A program made the translations under genes and the position numbers. The notes below the pieces were generated by a model that ran no database searches, had not been told where the DNA came from, and saw only the letters and a program-made list of their open reading frames with translations. Shown one piece after another: positions 13,101-25,100 of a DNA stretch of 64,000 nucleotides. Source of the stretch: Diphasiastrum complanatum (Eukaryota; Streptophyta; Lycopodiopsida; Lycopodiales; Lycopodiaceae); assembly GCA_029204225.1 (NCBI GenBank), contig CM055103.1:22424663-22488662 (forward strand), in the 5' to 3' direction. Numbering within the stretch: the first letter of the stretch is position 1; each line of letters opens with the position of its first letter.

Positions 13101-16100
13101 TCTGCATACCAAATCTATAGTATGATGCAATGTTACACATTCTGTTTCAGAACGTGTTCCGGAACGTGATCCGGGAAATCCCATTAGGGTTTCTTGGAAT
13201 GTGCACTGATTTTTTATTTATTTATTTTTTCGATTTAAAAAAAAAAACAAAAATAGAATTGTGGGTGTGTGAAATTGTTTAGACTGTGTAAATTTTTTTC
13301 TGCTATTAACGGATTTTTATGGGCATTTTAGTGATTCTCTTAAAGTTTTATTAAAAAAATTTATCAAAAAGAAAGGCATCTGGACAACTTCCGCTTTGAG
13401 GAACACTGGTGATTCAGGACGCATGTTCCGGATCGCTGTTGCAGCGGAATGCGATCTGTTGCAACATTGGTATGATGTATGCCTGGATGCAATGCACAAG
13501 GTGAGTCATGACATTCATAAAGAATTTTCTTTTTAATCACATCCACATTGGGCACGCATATCTTCCCTTTTCTGAACAAAAGTGAGTTATGGATGGAGAA
13601 GCCATTAACACTCTTTATATCCTTTCTACCAGATTGATCACCCTGTAAATCAGTCTTGCTTGATGAGTTTGCTAGTACTCTCTTCTAGATTGGTCCAAAA
13701 TGCGGGTCTTTCTCACAAAGAACTTTTAGGGAGAGATACAAATCTGTGCTGATCTTTGTGAAGAAAAGTTCATTCACTTGACTAATTCGACTAAGTGCAT
13801 CAGCCGCACAATTGGTGGTTCCTTTGATATACCGCACTTCAAAGTCGAATTCCTACATGAATTCTAACCATTGAGCCTCATGACATCTCAGATCATTTTG
13901 ATTGCAAAAGTATTTCAGAGGTTGATGATCCGTGTTAACCATGAACTATTTACCATACAGGTAATGTCTCCATGATTTCAGAGCATGGATCACCACAAAA
14001 AACTCTTTTTCCTTGAGTAGTATATCTGACTTGTGCATTGGACAACTTTTTGCTCTCATAAGCAGCGGATCAAAATATCCCTCCTGTAAGAGAACAAGTC
14101 TCATAGCCGTATCACGCACATCTGTGTTAATGACGAAAGGGATATTCGGATCCACGATTCTCAATGTGGGAGCTAAGACACTTAGAAGCTGGAGCTTGCG
14201 AAAATTCTTATCTAATTTCTCATTTCACTCTATTGGAGAACTTGGCCTTCCTTTTCAACTTTTCACCCTTTTCAAAACATTATTAAGAGGCGTGGCAATT
14301 TTAGTATATTCCTCTATGAACTTTTGGAAGAACACAGTGAAACCCAAAAATGACTTAAGATCACGGACCGTTTCAGCCATTCCACTACCGTCTTTACCTT
14401 CTCTTCGTCAATCTTGATCCCCTGAGCGGTGATCTATACCAAGGTAAAGAATTTCATTTTTAGAGAATTCACACTTAGATACTTTAGCAAAAAGCTTCCC
14501 TTGTTTTAATATTCTTAAGTCAATATAAAGATGCTTTACGTGCTCTTTTAGTGTTCTACTATAGATCAAAATGTCATCTAGAAACACTACAACAAACTTC
14601 CCCAAGAAAGGATGAAACAGATCGTTCATCATTTGTTGGAAAGTTGCCGGAGCATTAATATCCCGTTCGAAGATCGATTTTTGTGAAGAATTTCGCTCTA
14701 CTTAACCGATCTATGAGATCATCCATTCTAAGGAGCGGGCACTTAAATTTTATGGTAAGTTTGTTTAGACCCTTGTAATCCATGCATAACCAGAAACCCC
14801 CATCCTTTCTATCCTTAAGAACGGGCGCCCTCCATGGTGATTTACTTGGCCTAATGCGTTCCATCCTAAGCCATTTTCCCCTCTTCCTTTTGACTAAACT
14901 GGTAAGGTTGTTAAAAAATGGGGCGGCTATTGGGCATCAACTCTATCTTATGGTCCACGGATTGTGCAGGTGGCAGACCAGAAGGTAGTTACTTAGGAAA
15001 AATGTCACTAAATTCTTGTTTTAAGTCTTGCATTAATTGTTGCTCTTCACGAGAATTTTCGGTGTTACAATTAAAAAACACATGCACATCAGACTCATGA
15101 ACAATATCACAATGCATTCTAGATTTTAAAACAAGATGAAACAATTCATAATCGGATTTATTTTTTCCATTAATGAGCTTGAAGTTTACCTACGGGTACA
15201 TCGTCATGAGTCTCGACGATTTGTTCTTCTTTTCAGGGCAATAATGACTCTCCTATAGGTCAATAACTTTTTAATAAATACCCTAGTGAAGGTTATTTTT
15301 GAGAATTTGACACAAAAATTCACTAAACCCTTCATTTTGATGTTTATAATCAAACTAATCGCAGATGGAAAACATTGTGATACAACTTTGTTGGGCTTGA
15401 CGAAGGTTCATATGTAGCGTCAAAACAAAGTTTTAACTTGGCAAGGGTTCCATCTACATAAAATTTGTATTTTAGCGGAACTAAGATTCACAAGTCTTAT
15501 TATATGGGAAATAACCTTCATAGACTTCACTGATGTTAAAATACTATATTAGAAATATTCAAAAAGGCTGGCGAAGGTTGTGTGAAAGTTAATAGAGAAA
15601 ACTTGTTCGCACGATGCCCAAATTTATTGCACAAAAAGCAAAGATTTTCTTTAATTGCCAGCTTTCGTGCCATGTCTTTTATTATGGGCTTCTTGTTATT
15701 TTTCTTTTGGTGAGCCGCGGCTTCCAGTTCATCAAAATACTTTTTCCTCTTATTCTTAGGCTTATGGGTTTTCGGTTTCAAGGCCATTTGGCCGTGCATG
15801 CTCTTGCGTGGGAGAACTGTGTTGTCATAGGTTTTCACCACACGAATAGCGTCTTCCAACGTATGGAGGACATTGTGCTTACACTCGTTTTGATAATCGG
15901 TGGATCATCTGTACATGAACGGCCAATGAGCCAATTTTTGATCAAAAAGCGACACCTTGGCCAAAGAATTGGTGAATTCTTGCCCATCCGGCAATTTGTG
16001 AAGCGAATATACATCTCCGAGGCGTCTTCCTCAAAGAATCCGTCACAGGTTGTCGGGTTCGAGGGTCCTTAGACTAGGAGGAAGCCTTACATTCCAAAAA

Positions 16101-19100
16101 CAACAAAACTGATGATATTCGTTTCGCTTCAGGGACGTTGTGCAAGCTAAAATAGCTTGACCATCGATTTATCAAATCTTTAATAACTTCGAGGCGTTTA
16201 AATTTCTTCTCACTGGTAAACATGTCCGGTTGATAGCCCAAGTTGTTGGAGTTAATCGATTGTAATTGATTAAGAAGATATTGCATTTGGTTGTCATGCT
16301 ATTTATTACTTTGGATTTATTTTTTCCATTAATGAGCTTGAAGTTTTTCCTACGGGTACATCGTCATGAGTCTCGACGATTTGTTCTTCTTTTCAGGGCA
16401 ATAATGACTCTCCTATAGGTCAATAACTTTTTATAAATACCCTAGTGAAGGTTATTTTTGAGAATTTGACACAAAAATTCACTAAACCCTTCATTTTGAT
16501 GTTTATAATCAAACTAATCGCAGATGGAAAATATTGTGATACAACTTTGTTGGGCGTGACGAAGGTTCATATGTAGCGTCAAAACAAAGTTTTAACTTGG
16601 CAAGGGTTCCATCTACATAAAATTGGTATTTTAGCGGAACTAAGATTCACAGGTCTTATTATATGGCAAATAACCTCTATAGACTTCACTGATGTTAAAA
16701 TACTATATTAGAAATATTCAAAAAGGCTGGCGAAGGTTGTGTGAAAGTTAATAGAGAAAACTTGTTCGCACGATGCCCAAATTTATTGCACAAAAAGCAA
16801 AGATTTTCTTTAATTGCCAGCTTTCGTGCCAGGTCTTTTATTATGGGCTTCTTGTTATTTTTCTTTTGGTGAGCCGCGGCTTCCAGTTCATCAAAATACT
16901 TTTTCCTCTTATTCTTAGGCTTATGGGTTTTCGGTTTCAAGGCCATTTGGCCGTGCATGCTCTTGCGTGGGAGAACTGTGCTGTCATAGGTTTTCACCAC
17001 ACGAATAGCGTCTTCCAACGTATGGAGGACATTGTGCTTACACTCGTTTTGATAATCGGTGGATCATCTGTACATGAACGGCCAATGAGCCAATTTTTGA
17101 TCAAAAAGCGACACCTTGGCCAAAGAATTGGTGAATTCTTGCCCATCCGGCAATTTTTGAAGCGAATATACATCTCCGAGGCGTCTTCCTCAAAGAATCC
17201 GTCACAGGTTGTCGGGTTCGAAGGTCCTTAGACTAGGAGGAAGCCTTACATTCCAAAAACAACAAAACTGATGATATTCGTTTCGCTTCAGGGACGTTGT
17301 GCAAGCTAAAATAGCTTGACCATCGATTTATCAAATCTTTAATAACTTCGAGGCGTTTAAATTTCTTTTCACTGGTAAACATGTCCGGTTGATAGCCCAA
17401 GTTGTTGGAGTTAATCGATTGTAATTGATTAAGAAGATATTGCATTTGGTTGTCATGCTATTTATTACTTTGGATTTATTTTTTCCATTAATGAGCTTGA
17501 AGTTTTTCCTACGGGTACATCGTCATGAGTCTCGACGATTTGTTCTTCTTTTCAGGGCAATAATGACTCTCCTATAGGTCAATAACTTTTTAATAAATAC
17601 CCTAGTGAAGGTTATTTTTGAGAATTTGACACAAAAATTCACTAAACCCTTCATTTTGATGTTTATAATCAAACTAATCGCAGATGTAAAACATTGTGAT
17701 ACAACTTTGTTGGGCTTGACGAAGGTTCATATGTAGCGTCAAAACAAAGTTTTAACTTGGCAAGGGTTCCATCTACATAAAATTGGTATTTTAGCGGAAC
17801 TAAGATTCACAGGTCTTATTATATGGGAAATAACCTTCATAGACTTCACTGTTGTTAAAATACTATATTAGAAATATTCAAAAAGGCTGGCGAAGGTTGT
17901 GTGAAAGTTAATAGAGAAAACTTGTTCGCACGATGCCCAAATTTATTTCACAAAAAGCAAAGATTTTCTTTAATTGCCAGCTTTCGTGCCATGTCTTTTA
18001 TTATGGGCTTCTTGTTATTTTTCTTTTGGTGAGCCGCGGCTTCCAGTTCATCAAAATACTTTTTCCTCTTATTCTTAGGCTTATGGGTTTTCGGTTTCAA
18101 GGCCATTTGGCCGTGCATGCTCTTGCGTGAAGTGAGAACTGTGCCGTCATAGGTTTTCACCACATGAATAGCGTCTTCCAACATATGGAGGACATTGTGC
18201 TTACACTCGTTTTGATAATCGGTGGATCATCCGTACATGAACGGCCAATGAGCCAATTTTCGATCAAAAAGCGACACCTTGGCCAAAGAATTGGTGAATT
18301 CTTGCCCATCCGGCAATTTGTGAAGCGAATATACATCTCCGAGGCGTCTTCCTCAAAGAATCCGTCACAGGTTGTCGGGTTCGAAGGTCCTTAGACTAGG
18401 AGGAAGCCTTACATTCCAAAAACAACAAAACTGATGATATTCGTTTCACTTCAGGGATGTTGTGCAAGCTAAAATAGCTTGACCATCGATTTATCAAATC
18501 TTTAATAACTTCGAGGCGTTTAAATTTCTTTTCACTGGTAAACATGTCCGGTTGATAGCCCAAGTTGTTGGAGTTAATCGATTGTAATTGATTAAGAAGA
18601 TATTGCATTTGGTTGTCATGCAATTTATTACTTTGGTGAAGTGCCAATACAACTTTAGTTAGTGTGTGAAGTAGCTGATTCGGGCCGATTGGGCCTCCCA
18701 CATCGAGAGACGCTGGTCGCATTTCAGGAGAGGAAGGAAAGTCTTTTCCAATGGACGGGAACTTCTTCATTTGCCATTATGCCTAGGAAAGACGGAAAAT
18801 TTCTTTAATTAGCAAGTTTGTGTGGGAAAATTCAATGATCGTCAAAGCAATAATCATAAAAGAAATTCCATTTTTTATGAAGGCACATGCTCGAAATGCT
18901 CTTACAAAAATGAAATTTTGCTACACAAATATCATTTTGAAGTTTAGTAACTGCCATTAAAAAATTGGAAACCAATAAGGTTAAAAAGCAGGAATATTTA
19001 GGAAAAAATAAAAGGAAAACCCTTTGCTTAGGCAATAGCCCCCTTCTCTTTTTTTTCTTTCCCTCGAAATGCCTCCTCTTGGGCCTTAGCAACTTGCTGG

Positions 19101-19115
19101 TTCACAGCCCAATAC

Positions 19116-19181
<66 letters not shown>

Positions 19182-22100
19182 CATTAATGTCTTTTCATGC
19201 CAAGAGGCATATAAGACAAAAGAAGTACATCCAAGTATGATGGAAACTAGACGGATCAGTGTCGTCGAAACAAACGTACTGTACTATCCAAACTACTAAA
19301 TAAAGAAATAACCACTAAGAAGAGAGAGTTATAGGCCAGGATTATGGTACCGAGACCGTTTACATATTCAACTGGACAACTCTTCATTTCTCTAACTTCG
19401 CTCTAATTCAATCAAATCTACTCGCAAAAACCGTAATTTTGGGAAGAGATTTAAGAATCACCCCTCCAAGCTCTTGCTCCACACTTTGCTCCAAGCTCCA
19501 AGAATGAGGACCCCAACTTTCGAAGATCCGTACACCAATTCTTGACCTCCTATTGAGTACTCTCCAACAACAAAACCACCTAGCTTTGGCTTTGCTACCA
19601 CTTTCAAGTCCTCCACCAAGAATCCAAGACTAGGCAATTGTAACAAGGAAACAATAGGGAATCGGATGGTGGATAAACCAACCTAACGATTAACCACACC
19701 TAGATCGATCGGATCTAGCCCCCAAGCTATGGATCAATCACACTCAATAGGAGAGAGGAATCACACCATCAGCATGTAGCTACAATCACCAAAATCAGAC
19801 ATACACTAGTGAGAGCCATATGGGTATACTTATACCCTCCAAGGCCCATGCACCACTAGTAGTGCATTGTGACACCTCATTGGACACATCAGCAGCCTAA
19901 CTGGGTCACCTTATCCACTTCTCCTATGAGTCAGTGTTAGACCCGTACAAATCTACCATTTGAGTTTAAGCCTCCACCCATTAAGATCAGTCCAAACGTG
20001 GGAATGACAACATTCATATTTATAGTCTTAGAACAACTCTTAAAGGTACAACACACCCTTAGGCAAATGGTTGTTTCTAACCTGTGGGTAGAATCGAGTG
20101 AATTGACCGAGTCTCCATCCAAGAGATTTGAAACTATTGTCTTCTCATTGGCTTTTTGGACGAGGCAAGGTAAGATGCTGTTGGTTTGCAGCCACTCCAC
20201 ACTGTTCTATGACTCACAAATAGAGAGGGGTCCACCATGGGCCTTTTGGAGGAGTTTATGGATAAGTTGGGTGAGTAGCTTGATCCTTGCAATGAGCTGA
20301 GTTTCGCCAGGTATACACTATAAACCCTCGGTCCTTCTAGTTTTTTTCATTTCTATCTAACAAATTTAGTCTAAAGCTTGAAATTTGAACCGTCATTGGT
20401 CAATTTGTATCAATGACGTAATTTGCAGGATTCAAGAGATAAAGGTCAAGTGGGAGGGCAGATGGAATTGGTTTCATAGGCCTTTACCATGGCAACAATC
20501 AGCTCATGATTTTTGGAGAGATCTCCTCACATATCAAAGGGCCATAACACAAGATAGAGTGGGCCACTTGAGGCCAGTGTCTTGGTGTGACAAGTATGGA
20601 GGATGGACCCCTAGGCTACAGTGCAGGACATTGAGAGTCCTCTCATAGGACTCAACCGCATTAGCTTGTGGGAGGAACTGGAGCATCTACTCACTACCGC
20701 AGATCAGTTAGAAAGGCTAGTGCATGTGCATTCAAACCTATGCCTTATAGAGAAGACGAGGGAGGCCAAAGAACCCATGTAGGTAATTGTTTGAACTCTC
20801 AATTTTCAACCTTGTATTTGAGGTTTGAGCTTGAACTACTTGAACTTGAGTGCTTAGTGTTGAAACTTGTTACATGAATGATGAATCTCGATTTTTGATA
20901 CCTGAAAGTTGAGTCTTGAGTCTTGACTAGTCTAAGATTCATGAACCATTTGTCATTTGTGAATTTGTGTCACATGTGACATGAGTCACGATTGATGAGT
21001 AGTGGATATGCTAGTGTTTAAATTATAGGTAAAACTTGACGAGATCGATATCGCCAAGCTCCTAGGTCACAGGTGGAGGAGAATATAGATGCCTTTTTTC
21101 ATCGTGAGTCTGTTGCAGGATCAAGTAGGCTTGAGAGTTGCTTGAATCTTGAATCTTGATAGTTCATACTTGAGTCATTGATTACTTGTAGTTCAATCAA
21201 TATTGCAAGTCTTCAATCTAGATTCTATTATCTTGGGTACTTCCTAAGAGCTTCAAATTTCTAAACGCAAGACCTATGACTTGATTTGCATCACGAGCTC
21301 AGGTTGCTCACAATAGCGTTCAGAGAGCATCTTCATCAGCTCTGTCGAGGAGTGTTACAATCCCTACTTACTGCAAACCTCCAAGTGCCGGTTAACCACA
21401 AGAGACCGAACGATTCACGTTCCACCCCGCCGTAGGACATAATTTGGGTCCACCCACCGTGCCCTGGCCTGTGACCGTATCAAGCTGGATCCGACCTCCA
21501 TCCTAGACGGCGTCCCATACCACCGCCTAGGCTCTTAGCCATCTCCTGCCTCACGCTAGCAAACATCCTGGCCGTGCACACGCTCTCCATCCCCCTTCTC
21601 CTAGGTAGATAGAATGGATGGCAACTGAGCCTTCCTCCCCTTGTATACTTCCAAGGAGAGAGACTCCAAGCCATGTGCACTCCTAGATCATGACACGTGG
21701 CAACCATGCAGGTTCACGAGTCACCAGTCAAGTCTACAGGCCCAGTCATCGTCCAGTGTCAAGTCTGGGTTTGGGACCCAAGAACGTTCCCTCTTCCTTA
21801 AAAAATTCCTTATCTAAGGAAGGAATCCAGGGAACCTTAGTTTAAGGTCATGTTCCTTTTCCCAAGTATCATCGTCCTCAGAGCTTCCTTTCCAACGAAC
21901 CAAGTACTCAGTTACCTGCCGGTTTCTGAGTCCACGTTGACGCACATCAACAATGGCCCGAGGTTCAGTAGGTACAAAGGATGTCAGGTCCTCCAGCCGA
22001 ACTAAGTCCTCCTGAGGCATCAAGTCATCCTTTCCACCAAGTCGTTCCTTTAAACGGCTAATGTGAAAAACAGGATGGACTTTAACACCTTGAGGTAGCT

Positions 22101-25100
22101 CCAGCTGATAGGCATTCCGATGGAGTTTCTTTACTATACTGAATGGTCCTGCATACGGGGGTGATAACTTAGGGCATTTTCCAGTCTTTAGTACCTTAGA
22201 ATCTTTTGGGATTCTAAGATATACCCAAGCCCCCTCCTCATAGACCCTAGGTTGTCGCTTATGATTAGCGTAAAACTGGGCTCTATCTTGAGCCGTTTTT
22301 ACATTCTCGAGAGCAACAAGCAACATTTCTTGCATGTCATGCAGGAAATCTATTGCTGCTTTTACCTTGAGGCCTTTGAGGCCCATTGCACGGGAGCCCT
22401 AGGCTGGAAACCAAACATCAGAGAAAATGGACTAAAACCCATCCTCTTTAAGAGCTTATAACCCTTGCTAAACACATTAGATTGATTTGGTTTCAATTTC
22501 TATGGAAAGTACAGATCATAAACTTTTCATTAAGCTATAAGACTGCTATCTTTGGATCTATAAGCAAGGAGAACAAAGGGACTGAAAATCTCTGATTTTC
22601 ACACGTGTGAAATTCCAGAATTCCGTACTACCACTTTTCAGGTCTGAAAAATCAGTTCCAATCTGATTTGATCCAAATACACTTCAAAGAAAGGTGAGAA
22701 AAAGTGCAAAACTACTTTTTTGCTTGATTTAGCTCTCAGTTTCTTGTATTAGCACAGTAACCTGATTCTAGATTGATTAGCATGATCTAGTTCAGAAGGT
22801 CGACCGCATCGTTAATATACTTTAATGCTTGATGGTCAGTAACTATAGTAAACTGGGAGCCATATAAATAATGTCTCCAAACTTTCAGGGCATGAATAAC
22901 AGCAAAAAGTTCCTTGTCATAGGTGGAATACCGCCTTTGAGCAGAGTCCAACTTCTTGCTTCAAAAGCTACCGGTCTACCATCTTGATATAGGACTGCGC
23001 CTATAGCATAGTCACTAGCATCCGTTTCAAGTACATATGGCTTGTCACTATGTGTAGAATAGGCGCTGTAGTTACACAGTATTTGAGGTTCTCAAAACTC
23101 TGACTCAACTCTTCAGTCCAAGTAACCGGAGGACTGAACTTACTGTGCCGGCTAACTCTCTTAGCCCCTCTGAGGATATTCGTCAAGGCCAATGCAATTA
23201 ATGCATAGTTCAAGATGAATCTATGAAAAAACCCCGTAAAGCCTAAAAAAGACTTAACCTTACGGATGGTTTTAGGGATAGGCCCATCACGTACATGTTG
23301 GACTTTATTTGGGTCAATTTCCAACCCACGGTCCGAAATAATGTGACCAAGGTATAACAACCTTTTCTGGAAGAACACACATTTGGACTCCTTGGCAAAA
23401 AGCTTCTCCTGTCTAAGTAACTTTAAGACAGTCCTGAGATCTCCTCATGCTCCTCCAAGGTCTTCCTGTAGGAGATCCTAACACCACAGTAGGGTAAACA
23501 CTAATTGATCCACCCAGCCTTGCCTACTCCCTGCTATGGAGCAAGCCCCTCCTAGCCCAGTGTGAGGCCTGGTAGCATGCGTACTGCCAAGTGTCGGCCA
23601 CGTGGCTCTGACGTGGCCAACTGCACGTCGGGACCCAACATGGGGCCCTATCCTGCTAACAGGGTCCCTAGGCTGTGTTAGGCCCGCCATGGCTATGGAC
23701 CGTGCCGGGGCACACTACTCACACTGTCTTGCCCTGTTGGTCGTGTACGTTGGACACGACCCTGATTGTGGTATCTGACCTCCTGTGTTCTCTAGGGTTC
23801 GACACTGGTCACATGCTCGTAACACTCCCTCCCCCTTAAGAACCATCTTGGTCCTCTAAGACAAGGTCTGGAAAAATCTTGCGAAGGACGTTGCCTCTTT
23901 CCCAGGTGGCATTCTCAACAGGCTGATCATTCCACTTGACCAGGTATTCTTTGTATAGAGTATGATGAGTCTGCGTCTCTCTACTGTCAAGAATCTCCTC
24001 TGGTTCATGTGGAGGTTGCTGAGAATCCAATGGGAGAACTAGAACACTGTCCCCTACCAGAATTTCTGATTTGGTTAAGGCTTTTCGTGACTGACTTACA
24101 TGAAAAACTGGAAAAACCTTATCATCTGCTGGAAAGTCGCTGGAGCATTTGTCAAGCCAAATGGTAAAACCAGAAACTCATAATGGCCGTATCTAGTTCT
24201 AAACCCGGTTTTCTCAACATCCTCAATCTTTATGCGAATCTGATGATACTCTGATCTCAAATCGATTTTGGTGAAGTACTTTGCACCATGTAATTGATCA
24301 ACCAGTTCATCCATTTGCGGCAAAGGATAACGATTTTTAATCGTTAATTTATTCAACTTTTTAAAGTCCACACAAAGATGAGTGCCTCCGTCTTTTTTAT
24401 CAACAAGGAGCACAGGTGCCCCCCAGGGAGATTCACTAGGCCTTACATGGCCCATCTTAAGGTAATTTTGCAGTTGCCTATAAACCTCATCCTCTTCAGT
24501 AGTACGCATCCTATATGGATACAATGATATAGGAGATCTACCAGGAATCAGTTTAATACCATGGTCAACACCCCTAGAGGGGGGAAGACCCTCAAGAAGC
24601 TGCTCAGGAAACACATTGTTAAATTCTTGCCTAAGTTTCCTAAAAATTTCACCTTCTGGTGAGTTTTCTTGCTTTAGGTTGTTAGACATTAGTTCCATTT
24701 AGAGATTGTAGAATTGCAAACTACGTTCTTCATGGTAAGTAAAATCTTTTAACCAGCATAAATAAGAACTTCAATCAACAACATCCATACATTTAACAGT
24801 TTCCAAAGCAGAAAACATATACGGAGTAGAAATATCGACATTTCCATTCAATTCTATGAGTGAGCCGTTATGTAAGAACGACAAACTGTGTGTTACATAG
24901 TTTTTCTTCATAGACTCGTTCCTCTCATAGAACCACTCCTTACCAAGTATAACATCTACCCTATCTAGATTCATAATGTGAAAGTCTAAATTATCTTTAT
25001 AGGCTTGAATCTCAATTGGTAGACGTGGGACTATCCGGTCCCATACTTGGCTTTCTGCTCTAGTTGCCAGCTTCACTGTGTATCGGTGGTCACTTTGCCT

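Larger units (their letters stand above)
12515..19800 (-). mobile_element. Ty3/gypsy element 1, decayed, antisense in intron 2
   Basis: The minus strand reads gag (18770 leftward), zinc knuckle, RT, RNase H and integrase in canonical gypsy order. Two direct repeats of about 180 bp flank the body: 12535-12707 and 19615-19795, both with CCAAGACTAGGCAATTG and GGATCAATCACACTCAA blocks. They look like LTR remnants. The integrase frame runs straight into the left repeat, so the 3' part is deleted. No convincing PBS was found beside the right repeat. The gag-spacer segment is tandemly triplicated. Confidence 0.8.

Noticed and set aside
15614-17231. 152-codon plus-strand ORFs repeated at 15614 and 16773
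   Set aside because: They are antisense shadows of gypsy gag; their repetition reflects the tandem triplication, not a gene family.
20385-20877. Two plus-strand ORFs in the intron between gypsy elements
   Set aside because: No domain, no splice signals and no repeat partner; treated as chance open frames.
23478-23690. Minus-strand ORF of 70 codons
   Set aside because: It lies inside the foreign LTR fragment, which is non-coding.
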